Positions 25,560 through 37,652 of a DNA stretch of 64,000 nucleotides are shown piece after piece. The translations under genes were made by a program, and so were the position numbers. Where the stretch lies: positions 20,740,371-20,804,370 of the forward strand of contig NC_068976.1 of assembly GCF_016808095.1 (NCBI RefSeq), read 5' to 3'. Each line of letters begins with the position of its first letter. Within the stretch, counting starts at the first letter, position 1. This DNA comes from Vigna angularis. Its lineage: Eukaryota; Streptophyta; Magnoliopsida; Fabales; Fabaceae. Under the pieces are notes generated by a model that made no database searches, was not told the DNA's origin, and was given only the letters and a program-made list of their open reading frames with translations.

Positions 25560-26990
25560 CACGTATTAATTATATGAGTCTAAGAATATTATTAGAAAAG
25601 TTTATTCATGCACTAATTAAACGAATCTCTTCGTACATAAGACGAAACTGACAATATACATTACACAAGTTTGTTCATATATAAATTATATGAGTCTATC
25701 AATACATATTAGACGAGTCTGTCTATTCATTGATTAAACAAGTTTTGTAATACATATTAAACGAGTTTGTATAAACGTTGATCATATGACTTTGTCCGAT
25801 TAAACGAGTCTAACAAGAGACACTAAAGTAATATGTTTATATACTAATTAGACAATTCTATCAATATACATTAAACAAATTATCTAAGTATATTAAAACA
25901 CATAAAACTAGTTTGTTCGCTCTCTAATTAAATGAGTTTGACATACATATAATACAAGCCTCAATATACATTGATTAGACGAGTTTAGTTGTACACATTA
26001 TACGAGTATATTCGTGTAATGATTAGACAAGTCTAGTAATATATATTTAACGACATACATACATCAAACAAGTCTTTCCATACATTAATTACGCAAATAC
26101 AACATAGAAAAATTACATGAGTCTAATAATACTCATTAGATAAAACTGTTCATACGCTAATTAGACAATAATAACAAAAAATATTAGAAAAGTCATTTCA
26201 TACGTTGATTAGACGAGTATAACAAAAAAATATAAAACAATTATATGGATATATTGATTAGATGAATAAAGCAAAACACATTATATGAGTTTGTCGATAT
26301 ATTAATTACACGATTCTAACAATACACATTAGACGGTTCACTCATATATTGATTATACGACTCAATCAGTATACACTAGACAAGTATTTTTACAAATAAA
26401 GATAAGTATGTTCATGCATTGATTAAATGAAACTTGCAATACACATTAATTTGAATATGTTCATACACTGATTATATGAGTATAACTAAAAACATTAAAC
26501 AAGTTTAACCATATATATTAGAGGAGTATGTTCATATATTAATTAAACAGGTATAACAAAATATATTAGATAAGTCATTTCATATATTGAATAGATGTCT
26601 GAGTCCTTCAATACATTGAGTATATGAGTCTAAGAATACATATTAGACGGTTGTGTCTATACACTAATATAATGAATTTTGCAATACACATTAAAGGAGT
26701 TTGTAAATACATGGATTAAACAAGTCTAACAATATATATTATACGAGTTTATTCATTCACTTATTAGACGAGTCTATTAATACACATAAGACAATTTTAT
26801 CCATTATCTAATTAGACAAACCTTACCATATACATTAGACTGATTTATTCATATACCGATTAAATTAATTTAACAATACACATTAGTCAAATTTTTTCAT
26901 ATACTGCTTAGACGGATTTAATAACATATATTGTTAATACATTAATTAGACAAATATTTTAATACACATTATATCACCTTATTCATAAAC
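25560..26990. repeat. Degenerate minisatellite, 24-bp half unit in a roughly 48-bp dimer
   Basis: The core ATTAGACGAGTCTAACAATA alternates with ACATTAGACGAGTTTGTTCA over about 1.4 kb. GAGTCT/GAGTTT anchors recur every 18-25 bases, and the two half-unit types alternate. Copies are heavily diverged (RAC/TAT, GAG/AAG/AAT variants), so the array is old. No open frame or transposase is associated with it. It sits a few hundred bases before the COG5 gene. Confidence 0.8.
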
Positions 26991-27399
26991 TAATTTATAC
27001 TTTTATAAATTATACTTTATATATTTTTACATGTCCTTAATACTTGTAAACAGTAAATTTTGTAAATTTTATATTTTTACGTATGTTTATGTTTATTGGT
27101 ATGATTCTTACAAAATTTACTATTTATATTTTTACAAACATATTAAATTTATAAATCTATAAATCATTTTAGCACTGATTCAACTTAAAATTTAATTATA
27201 GACTTAAAATATTTAATATTTTCTCCTTAAGATCTAACTTACTTTTAATAAACACGTCTATATATAAAATTACTATAAGTAAAAAAAATTTAGAAGGAAT
27301 CAATTAAGAAGAAGTTATACCAAGAAAAGAGACAAACTAACTTCTTCATAGTGTGTGCAGTGTAGTGAACAAGAGGGCCTTCTTCACTCGCAAAACAAA

Positions 27400-30300
27400 A
27401 TGGCAATGGCGTCACCAGCGGCGGCAAGGTCGCCGGTATCCGCCACCGCATCTCCTATGCAACGCCTCTCCACCTTCAAGAATCCCTCCACCGGCGCCGC
27501 AAGCGTTACCAACCCGACATCCTCGGCCCTCGACTCTCTCGCCTCGGATCCCATCTTCTCCGCCTTCTTATCCCCGTCCTTCTCCTCCACCTCATTTTCC
27601 TCCGCTGCCCTCTCCTCCGGCTCCCCGGCCTCCACCGCCGAGAAGCTCCACCACGCGATCCGCCTCCTCGAGAACCAGCTTCGCTCGGAGGTTCTCTCTC
27701 GGCACAACGACCTCCTCTCGCAGCTCTCGTCTCTCCACCACGCCGATCACGCTCTCTCCACCCTCCGATCCGCGCTATCCTCTCTCCAGTCCTCCGTCCG
27801 CCGCCTCCGTTCTGAGCTCTCCGACCCGCACCGCTCCGTCGCCGCCAAAACCGCCCAGCTCTCCAACCTCCACCTCACAACAGAGCTCCTCCAGCATTCC
27901 ATCCGCGCCCTCCGCCTGTCCAAGAAACTCCGCGATCTCATGGCCACCGAGCCCGAAAAACTCGATCTCGCCAAGGCCGCGCAGCTGCACTACGAGATCT
28001 TGAGCCTGTGTGACGAGTACGACCTTGGCGGCATCGACGCCGTCGACGAAGAGCTTGATTGGGTTAGGAAGACCGGAGATTTGCTTCGGAGCGAGGCGAT
28101 GAAGGTTCTGGAACGCGGAATGGAAGGGTTGAACCAGGCCGAGGTTGGAACAGGGTTGCAGGTTTTCTACAATCTCGGAGAATTGAAGGTCACTGTGGAG
28201 CAGGTGGTGAATAAGTACAAGGGTTTGGGTGCTAAGAGTGTGAGTGTGGCGTTGGATATGAAGGCTGTTACGGGTGGAATTGGATATGGTCCCGGTGGGA
28301 TTAGAGGTTCTGGAACGCCCCACATTGGAGGAGGGGCTAAGGCTAGAGAGGCTCTGTGGCATAGGTTGGGGAATTGCATGGATCAGTTGCATTCTATAGC
28401 TGTTGCTGTGTGGCACTTGCAGAGGGTGCTCTCCAAGAAACGGGATCCATTTAGCCATGTTTTGTTGCTTGATGAGGTCATTCAGGTGAGGTACATTGGT
28501 TATTGTTTTTGCTGTATCGGAAGGAAATTATGTCGTTGCTTGGATTCATATATGCCCATCTGTATCCACGGCACTAACACTAGAAATGATTGTTTGTTCT
28601 CTGAATGCCAAAGTTTGATATGTTGATGATAGGTACTATTTTGTGATTCTTTGGTATAATCAATTTACCAATATAATATAGTTGTGTAGCAAACACCCTT
28701 GGCTTACACAATATGGTGAGCCAAATCTTTGTGTTTGAATTGAAGCTTGGAACTTGTAGAAATTGTTAGCTCAAACAGGTTGCTTTTCTTACATCTGATT
28801 TGGTCAGTATTGTATTCGGAAACAATTTTTGTGTGTGCTTCTCCGGCTAAAAGCAGCGGATTATGATATAAGTTTGAATTAAGTCAACAATTGTTAATTT
28901 CTGTATGTATATGTTCAGTTTTATTCTGAAGAAACTGACATGGCAAGATCGGTGAATATGTTGCACTGATGTAAGGCAATAACTTTATACTTCATTTTTT
29001 TTTTCTCTCAGTCAATAATTTTCTGTGAAATACAAATCGGTGCCAGTCTTCCAAATCTTTCCTATTTTTTGGTCTTCTGTTTCCCCTGCTATGCTGTAAA
29101 GTGAAGCATATGTTAACATATGCCAGGGGGTGACTATACTGTACTACCAATATATAACTTAAGAGGAAGTAAAGAGATCAAGCTTGATTAATTGATGTTT
29201 TTGTACTTCTGTACAATTATGTGAATATGCTTCCGGCTTTATGCAACAATATATTGTCAGAGACCTTCTCTCTTTAAATGACCTGTATAGGATGCAGGGT
29301 AGAGAAATGGTAAAATTACATGCCTGGGCATTATCGTCTGATGCATTAACCCCACTAAATGGATATGGATTGCATTGAATTGGATGAGATGAGATTTACT
29401 GGCAGTCTTTTCAAAATATACCCCTCTGTATGTATTCAGAGTGAAATAAGGTGATCAATATTTTAGATGTACAAATAAGGTGATTTGATTTTTTTTAATG
29501 AGGTATTTTATCCTAGGTTTGAAAATATTTGCTATCTTATACCATGTAAAAATAAACAGATCTAATGGACTTCCTAGTTCCTGGCGCTCAGTCTTCATTA
29601 TTTATTTTACTTTACAGTATTGAGTTCTTACTGAGGAATATTGATCATACTTATTCCGGCTGATATTGTTCACACTTCCTAATTTTGTATTGGATATTTT
29701 TTCTCATTTTCTAATGGTGACTGCTGCTGCATAGGAAGGTGATCCCATGCTAACAGAACGTGTGTGGGAGGCCATTACTAAGGCGTTTGCAAGCCAAATG
29801 AAGTCTGCTTTCACCGCTTCAAGTTTTGTTAAAGAGATTTTTACAATGGGATATCCGAAACTTTACTCCATGATAGAGAATCTACTTGAAAGAATTTCAC
29901 ATGACACAGATGTTAAAGGAGTATTACCAGCTATCAATTCGTCTGGGAAGGAGCAGATAATTTCAGCTGTTGAAATATTCCAGAATGCATTTTTGGCTCA
30001 TTGCTTGAGTCGCCTTTCAGACCTAGTGAATTCTGTATTTCCAATGTCTAGCCGTGGCAGTGTTCCCTCCAAGGAACAAATATCAAGGATTACAACACGC
30101 ATTCAGGAAGAGATAGAAGCTGTTCAGGTGGATGCACGTTTAACTCTTCTAGTTTTGCGTGAAGTTGGCAAGGTTTTAATTCTTCTTGCAGAACGGTCTG
30201 AATACCAGGTAAACAGATATGACATTATTGTATCAAAGGTGTTGTATGCTGTTTGTTATATTTTTAAGCACTACATTAATTGGTTCAGAAAAGAATTTGA

Positions 30301-31816
30301 TGCTGTCTAGCTCATGGGTTTTCAGGAAGGCCACCAACTTTAGCTGTTGCAAAACTTACATTTTTGGAATAAAGAATATCTTTACAAGGAAATTATGGGT
30401 ACACAGGAAAAGGAAAATCAATTTGGCTGCATGCATATATTATACTAATATTAATGAATTGCTCACTGCATGGATATATTATATTGGTCTTGTGCTGTAT
30501 CATATTCAATTTGTACTATTGTAGTTATCAGCAACCATTCAAGTACTGAACTTACATGCTCATTTTTCTTTTTTTGGTTAAATAATTTATAATTTGGCTA
30601 GACGTATGCAATATTTTGCTGATATTACTACCTGAAAGTGTTATCACTGGTCATGATATGGTGAGACGTAATGACTGATGATAGGTATTAAACTACCTAA
30701 AAAGTGCTGATGCTGTATGTTTTCTCTGCAGCTTAAAGACTCCTCTTCCCTTTCATCGTGTATGAGTCCTGCAATATTTAGAATTCGGAAGTTTATATTA
30801 TTCAAGAGAAGGGATGAAGCCTACGATATAAGCAAAATTAATTACTAATACTTAAATCATTTTCATTGTTATGGCAGATATCCACTGGTCCTGAATCACG
30901 TCAAGTAAGTGGCCCCGCTACACCGGCACAGCTCAAGAACTTTACATTGTGTCAGCATCTTCAAGATGTTCATACACGAATATCATCCATGCTTAAAGGA
31001 ATGCCTAGTATTGCTGCAGATGTGTTGTCTGCTTCATTAGGTGCATTATATGGTGTTGCCTGTGATTCTGTAACATCTTTATTCCAGGCAATGTTGGACC
31101 GTCTTGAGTCTTGCATACTGCAAATACATGATCAGAACTTTGGAGCGCATGGAATGGATGCTGCTATGGACAACAATGCATCACCTTATATGGAGGAGCT
31201 CCAGAAGTGTATTCTTCACTTTCGCAGTGAGTTTCTATCAAGGTTGTTGCCTTCAAGAAATTCTGTAGCTCCCGGAACAGAAAACATATCCACCAGGCTT
31301 GTCCAGAGTATGGCTTCACGGGTTCTAGTATTCTTCATCCGACATGCTTCCCTTGTCAGACCGCTTTCAGAATCAGGCAAGTTGAGGATGGCTAGGGATA
31401 TGGCTGAATTGGAGCTAGCTGTGGGCCAAAATTTGTTCCCTGTTGAGCAACTTGGTGCACCATATCGAGCACTAAGAGCATTTCGTCCACTTATTTTCTT
31501 GGAAACTGCCCATCTTGCATCGTCTCCTCTTCTTCAAGATCTGCCACCGAATGTCATACTACATCATCTGTATACCCGTGCTCCTGAAGAATTGCAATCA
31601 CCAATGCAAAGAAACAAACTAACTCCATTGCAGTATTCGTTGTGGCTAGATTCTCAATGGGAGGATCAAATCTGGAAGGGCATCAAAGCAACGCTTGATG
31701 ATTATGCTACAAATGTAAGGAGCAGAGGAGATAAGGAGTTTAGCCCTGTTTATCCTCTCATGCTTCAACTGGGTTCCTCTTTGGTTGAAAAGGATCAGAC
31801 TTCCTCAAAGTCTTGA
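27400..31816 (+). CDS. COG5: Conserved oligomeric Golgi complex subunit 5
   Basis: Subunit of the COG tethering complex (lobe B) that holds retrograde vesicles at the Golgi. Three coding exons: 27400-28485, 29735-30208, 30878-31816; junctions are phase 0 and GT-AG, giving 832 residues, the length I remember for Arabidopsis COG5. The N-terminus is Ser/Pro-rich, then DPIFSAFLS, then a long coiled-coil region (STAEKLHHAIRLLENQL onward). Strongly conserved family blocks include AMKVLERGMEGLNQAEVGTG, AVWHLQRVLSKKRDPF, KGVLPAIN and VGQNLFPVEQLGAPYRALRA. A second in-frame ATG at 27406 could also serve as the start. Exon 1 is much richer in GC than the other exons, as is common at plant gene starts. 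The ORF reading past 28485 (to 28626) is intron. Confidence 0.96.
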
Positions 31817-32854
31817 TACAGTAAATAATTTGTAGTCTAGCAAATTCAACCACATCAGCGACTTCCCATATGTGCTTCTTGAGAGTTCTTGAAAGGGTTT
31901 TGTTGTGGAAACACGATCAAGAGGCTGCCAGTTCTGCTAACAAGCATGAGGTACAAGCGTTCAAGTGATTTGTAGCTTTTTTTTTTCCTTTCCTTTTTTC
32001 ATTTCTATTCTTCTTTGCTTTTTTTTTTTTTTATAAATGGAATTACTATTGTTGGTTAATCTCCATTTTCCTGATTAATTGTTGTTATATGCAATGTAGA
32101 GAAATATAGATTTTTGATGGAAGATAAAAACAAGTGCTGTTGTATACTCCTCGTGATTAATGGACATGTAATATATTCTTTTATCATTCTTTACCTAGGT
32201 TTGCGAATCTCTCCACCTATAGTCTAAACTATAACGATCTAAATATTTATCAATTTATTTTTCTGAATGGAGGCGATGAAAAAACACAGGACCAAGTAAT
32301 GTAAGGATAAAGGATTGGATGGTGGTGAAGAACCTTCGAGCTTATTTTTCAACGAAAAATGCATTCTAACGATTTAAGATTATTAGACTGAGTTTTATTT
32401 CGCAACCAATGTTATGAGAAAGAAAAGACAGTTTTAGTAAGTGATATCAATTCAATCACATGCCATTCACCTTACAACAGAAAGAGGTTTCTTTAATTAT
32501 TATCAGGAATTCTGTTCTCACGATGGAGTAAAATAAATTAATTGAAGTCCATTTCTTTCGTGACAGAAATCGATGTTGTTCCTAAATGACCCAAGGAATA
32601 TCAAACTCCAGAAAGCTCAATTGTTGTGCCTTAGAGGAGCCAGTTAAAGGTTACAACAGGCCCAGTTGAGCAAATCTCCCATACTTCTACTTCTGTTTAA
32701 AAGCTTTAAAACATGACATATAAAGACTTCAAAGCAAATAAAATTAAGCACAGTGAAACTAAATCTTTTTAAAGTAATGTACATAATCCATTATCAACTT
32801 GGCTTTCCTTGTGCTACGTGCGAAGGACCTATGTTTTCCATGTCTTCTGCTGTT
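31817..32854. other. Convergent 3' region between COG5 and the lipase-like gene
   Basis: The 3' UTRs of two genes pointing at each other lie here. T-rich tracts at 31979-32032 follow COG5. No further gene is supported. Confidence 0.55.
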
Positions 32855-34258
32855 TCATTTCTTGCGAGTATACAGCTGAGAAATCCAATTGCTCACTCCA
32901 ACACCAGTATCCTTCAAGCCAGATAATTGCGGTATCCAACTCTTCAAATCAGTACCTGAAATCTTGTCATTGCTATCCTGAGTTTCGCAGACAAATCCTA
33001 CCTTTTCTCTAGTATTTCTATGACTCATGTCTGGTACAATAGAAGGCAGATTGAATAGATGAGATACTTGAGGTGTAGAAGAGTATAAAGATCTAAGTTG
33101 CCTGCTGACGTAGTCACTGCTGTTACTATACATGTGAGGAACCCATTTGCCCACTGCAAAACCAGCATCCTTCAAGCTAGAGAACTGAGGCATCCAACCC
33201 TTTAAACCTACACCAGTATTGTTTCCATCATTGCTCACTTGAGCTTTTCCAATATTACTGAGATTCATAGCAAGTGTAACAAAAGATGGATTTAATAAAT
33301 GTGCTGTTTCCCAAAGAGTACTGCTGTATAAATGCCTAATGTGTTCCCTATCATGGATAGTTTGTACAAGTTCGGCATCACTTGGCCACCATTGTTCCAG
33401 GCCATGAGATGCAAGAAATTTCTGTTTTTCTTTGGAGACAACCAACAACTTTGCTCTAAGTTGCCGATCTGTAAGATCCTTTTTCTCTTCGATTGTATTT
33501 TCTCTTGTGCCACCATTCTTGTAAACATTCAGATAATAAACACATTCCACCACCCAAAAGCTAGCATCCATCAAGCGAGATAACTGAGATATCCAACCCT
33601 TCAAACCTACACCAAAAGTATTGTCTCCATCATTGCCGACTTGAGCTTTTCCACTAGATAGGGGCACATATTTAAGTGTATTCCAGACATAATCAGTCGT
33701 TTCTCTAATGTTGTTGATGTGACTCATGGAAAATGAAACAAAACGTGGATAAAGTAAAAGTATTACTAGTGAAGGTGTAGCAATGTTTAAAGACCTAAGT
33801 CGCTTGCTTATGAGTTTGCAATTATGGATATCCTGCTCAAGTTCTGCATCACTTGAAAACCACTGTTTCAGGCTATGCGCCTCAAGAAATTCCTGGTTTT
33901 TCTTTGAGACAACAAACAATTTCGCTACATTTTCTCCATCTGCAGGAACCATATTTTCGTTGTCTTTGATCTCTCTAGTTCCATCAGCATAAAAGTAAAG
34001 GCAACTGATATAGTCATTGCTGTTAATATACAAATGAGGAACCCTATTTCCAACACCAAAACAAGCATCCATCATACCTGATAACTGACGCATAAATCGT
34101 TTCACACTTATACCATAAGTCTTGTGTCCATCATTGCTAACTTGGACTTCATTACCTGACGCAAACATAGATTTAAGTCCATTCCAGACATACTCGGCCC
34201 CTCCTCCAATATATCCAATATTCATGGCTAGTGAAACAGAAGGTGGATTAAATAAATG
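32855..34258 (-). repeat. Four-fold intragenic tandem repeat inside the lipase-like gene
   Basis: Module 1 runs about 34258-33773, module 2 about 33772-33316, module 3 about 33307-33068 (internally deleted) and module 4 about 33067-32855 (truncated by the stop). Shared phrases are LFNPPSV/LLNPSFV/LFNLPSI, then S-NDG-NT, LK-W--QLS-L-DA, V-KWVPHLY, FL--HGL-QWW-SDAEL and RSLYSSTP. The module corresponds to the part after the catalytic elbow in the single-module paralogue at 40166-42302. Confidence 0.88.
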
Positions 34259-35139
34259 TGCCTCCACATTAATCCCTTCTTTTGCTAGTTCCTTTCCCAC
34301 CTGAAGACCAAATCCAGCCCCCAAGGAATGCCCTGCTATGCAAACGTTCCTCCTTCCATGCATATCAGAAACTGATCGCAGTGCCTCCAAAGTTTCTTTA
34401 AACCTGAAAGAGCCCTTCAAGCTTTCCCAAGCAGCAAAACGGATGTCATCTTCAATATCTCTTCGCCCTGTATGGCTTCTGAGTAATGTTCCTCTGAGTG
34501 CCAAAACAGCTTTAGGTGCACCATTTGGTCTAATTGGTATAAAATCAGACAATGCTGCAGATCTATCCCATTCAAATATTGCACCAAAAATAGATCCGTC
34601 CCTTTTATCAATCAATTTATGGGTGAGCTTGTACTTCAAGGGCATCCACCAACTTGGAGCAAGAGCATTTTCCTGTGTTCTGTTCTCCTGTCTATCAAGT
34701 TCAAGCATGTAAACTGCCTTTACAAGGCTAGCCATGGCCATTCGTTTATAATCTGAATCCTTCCTGCATGGCACAAAATAATCATTAGCAACATCCACGC
34801 ACATAATATCAGTCTTTGTCCCAAAAACATAAATCCTCAATTAGTTATCTCTCATTTTATGAAAATGTGTCGTGTGTGATTCCTGTTTCGATAAATGAAT
34901 TTTTTTGTAAAAGATAAGACCAGGTGTAATACATTTTATAATTGAAGGACCAGGATATGAATATTGTCAAAAAAAAAAAAAAACCCACGTGCCGTTAATG
35001 TAGAGAGATTCAACACACACATGGTGAAAGATTAAACTAATCTGAGAACTGACCAGCAAGAATTGATATGGTCCCTCCAAGTGAATCTTGGAGGGCCAGT
35101 TGGGCTGTCATCAAGCTGGGTTTCAGGTGGAACCGCCAT
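32855..35139 (-). CDS. Class-3-lipase-like alpha/beta hydrolase (At4g10955-like) with four tandem C-terminal modules
   Basis: Two coding exons (minus): 35139-35054 and 34763-32855; the intron is phase 2 and rebuilds Trp29. Product 664 residues, nearly twice its neighbour (356). The first 195 residues are a normal family N-terminus (LELDRQE, LAPSWWMPLKYKL, GSIFGAI-EWDRS, LALRGTLL) with the GHSLGAG nucleophile elbow (Ser175). After HLFNPPSVSLAMN comes a C-terminal module of about 160 residues, then a second near-complete copy, a third copy with an internal deletion, and a fourth partial copy ending at the stop. Copy-defining motifs are QVSNDGHKTYGISVKRFM, QVGNDGDNTFGVGLKGWI, QVSNDGNNTGVGLKGWM and DSNDKISGTDLKSWI. 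The repeats sit in one exon with no stop or frameshift over 1.4 kb. The family is predicted to hydrolyse acyl esters; substrate unknown. No signal peptide. Confidence 0.9.
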
Positions 35140-35831
35140 CACGGTGTGCCGATGAGTCCGAATTGCTGTGTACAAGATGGTTGAGAATCAACACGAAAGT
35201 ACGATCACTACCACTTCAGTGAAATTATATCAATTATTGTAGTGAAAGGGTTAAATATGGAAATTCATTTAATCTCTTTTGATATATTTTTATTTTAAAA
35301 TTTTAAAAATAATAAATATAGCACACAATCTTTAATATGTGAAAAAATATTATATTTATTTATTTTTATGACTTAAAAACCAAAATATATCATGATTTAA
35401 AATAGATTAATTGTAGTATATCATAATTTAAAAATAGAAATAATAATAAATTTCAATTTCACTTGAAGAAGATGTTTAACCTTGTGAAATGCAACTGTTG
35501 GATAAAAGTATATATTAAAGGTTGAAAATCAAAAGTAAAAAATTATAACACATTTCGCGTATCTTTTATATTTTCAAAAACATTAAATTCTTAAGAATCC
35601 TAACAGAAGCTTTATCTGTGTTTTCTGCTGCTACATGAGATTGAATCCGTAATTTAATCCAAGGGTGGAAAATGCTGCGTCATGTTGACGCTCTTACATC
35701 TATCTATAAATAAGCTTGAAAACCCTTCCTCTAAATAAACCCTCGCTCCGTCTCTCATTTCGAACCCCTTCTCCTCACCGCCTCAGAACGACACAGTACT
35801 AGTGTCCACACCAACAAACCCTCTCTCCGTC
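35140..35831. promoter_or_regulatory. Bidirectional promoter region between the lipase-like gene and Ran
   Basis: 692 bp separate two divergent start codons. On the Ran side there is a TATA box (TCTATAAATAA, 35701-35711), and telo-box-like AAACCCT at 35735-35741 with AAAACCCTT near 35717. These motifs are typical of plant genes for growth and protein synthesis. CT-rich sequence follows to the ATG. One copy of the Ran-flanking direct repeat lies inside this region. Confidence 0.6.
35484..35624 (+). repeat. Direct repeat copy A (Ran promoter side)
   Basis: Begins GTGAAATGCAACTGTTGGAT and includes TATCTTTTATATTTTCAAAA and AACAGAAGCTTTATCTGT. It aligns along its length, with gaps, to copy B at 38006-38158 in the same orientation. 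Confidence 0.75.
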
Positions 35832-37652
35832 ATGGTACGCTCTTTTTTTTTTTTTCTTTTTTTCTGACAAAATCACATGTTTTTCAAAATTTCCTTTATT
35901 TTTTGATTCAAATTGGATCTGTCATTTTTCAGGCTTTGCCCAATCAGCAAACTGTTGATTACCCAAGTTTCAAACTCGTAATTGTTGGCGACGGTGGCAC
36001 AGGTACGATTTTATTCTTTTTATCTCACTTTTGTTTTCGCCGATTGGCTTATGTTTTCAGTTATTAGAAGTTATTCTATTGTAGCGATCTTTGTTATACC
36101 TTGGCTATGAGCTTATTTGTGGCGAAATTTGCAGGAAAGACAACCTTTGTGAAAAGGCATCTTACTGGGGAATTCGAGAAGAAATACGAACGTTAGATTC
36201 GTTTATAATTGAATTATGGTTAATGTTATGTGTCACGTTAAGCTTATTGCTTATCTCGATTTTTCTTGTCTATAACAGCGACAATCGGTGTGGAGGTTCA
36301 CCCATTGGATTTTTTCACTAACTGTGGAAAGATTCGATTCTACTGCTGGGATACGGCTGGACAGGAGAAGTTTGGTGGCCTCAGAGATGGATACTAGTAA
36401 GCCATTTGGTCTCAAATTTGTGTGAACAAACCGTGGATACTGTTAGGACACTTAACTTTTCTTTTCGATCGCCACTTCTGCATACGTTTTGATTGTATAC
36501 TCTGTCTCAGTTGGCGTTGTTGCTTGTAGTTACTTGCATTTGTAGTTTTTTATTTCTTTTAGGTTTAATGTGTTTAGATGTACGGAATCTCAGTACTACA
36601 ACGAGGTTTTTAAGTTGTTCCATTAGAAGTGCCTCTAAGTTTTTATTGAATTCTTCAGTTATGCAAACTCCTAATGCTTGTGTTAAACGGTGTCTTGCGT
36701 TGCAGTATTCATGGGCAATGTGCGATTATCATGTTTGATGTTACTGCTCGATTAACCTACAAAAATGTCCCCACCTGGCATCGTGATCTTTGCAGGTTCG
36801 TAAACGAAGTCCTCTAAACCATTTTGAATGTATTGTATCTATTTTTTTTGGAATTGTGTGGTTAATTTGACACCTTGGGATTTCTGCCTAAAATGATTTT
36901 TCAGGGTCTGTGAAAACATCCCAATTGTTCTCTGCGGTAACAAGGTTGATGTCAAGAACAGGCAGGTGAAGGCAAAACAGGTTACTTTCCACAGGAAGAA
37001 GAATTTGCAGTACTACGAGATCTCAGCTAAGAGTAACTACAACTTTGAGAAGCCATTTTTGTATCTTGCTCGTAAACTTGCAGGGTAGAGCCACTGAACC
37101 TTTTCACTTCATAATTTCTATTTATTTGCATTTTAAAATGCGTATCGACTTGTATGCTGCCTCTGTCATTTTTTCAGTGATCCTAACTTGCACTTCGTAG
37201 AATCTCCTGCATTGGCTCCACCTGAAGTTCAAATTGATTTAGCTGCACAACAACAGTAAGCCCATCTGTCATGACCTATATCGTTTTTCCGATTCCATCA
37301 CCCTTTTACTTGATTTACTTTTTATGATTGCCAATTTGCGTGGAGTTAAAAATGCTTTATAAAAGTGGATTGTAAAAAGTGAGGAAAATTGTAGTAAAAA
37401 GTCAGTCCTATAATGTTAAGTTCAATTAATCATGGGGCATGGGAATTGTTCGTTTCCCATACTCCACAAATGCATTGCTTGATTCATGAAGGTCTTTGTA
37501 ACGTATTTGTATTGTTCTCATTTGATATAATTGTTTCTTTGATCTTAAATTTCTTAAATTTATGTATTGGTGACTTTTGCAGGCATGAAGCTGAACTTGC
37601 TGCAGCTGCCAGTCAGCCCCTTCCTGACGATGACGATGACGCCTTTGAGTAG
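35832..37652 (+). CDS. RAN: Ran small GTPase (nuclear transport)
   Basis: GTPase that drives nuclear import/export and spindle assembly. Eight coding segments: 35832-35834 (only the ATG), 35933-36002, 36135-36191, 36279-36396, 36706-36795, 36905-37084, 37178-37255, 37583-37652; 221 residues, the exact size of plant Ran. All G motifs are present: P-loop GDGGTGKT (20-27), the effector-loop Thr45, [11 protein letters not shown] (67-77), NKVD (125-128), EISAK (151-155) and the acidic tail DDDDDAFE. There is no C-terminal prenylation cysteine, as expected for Ran. The first intron starts immediately after the ATG. Protein sequence is nearly invariant in plants, so identity is certain. Confidence 0.98.

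Noticed and set aside
27353..28003. 216-codon Pro/Ser/Arg-rich frame over COG5 exon 1, and opposite-strand frames there
   Set aside because: Shadow frames of the GC-rich COG5 first exon; the COG5 frame carries the conserved protein.
34338..34712. Plus-strand frames of 124 and 137 codons over the two lipase-like genes
   Set aside because: They appear at the same place in both paralogues because they are antisense to the conserved lipase exon.
35140..35210. Hammerhead-ribozyme-like words (CCGATGAGTCC ... CACGAAAGTAC) just upstream of the lipase-like gene
   Set aside because: The core should read CTGATGA; here the second base is C, which abolishes activity in known hammerheads. I could not build stem II between the two core halves with plausible pairing.
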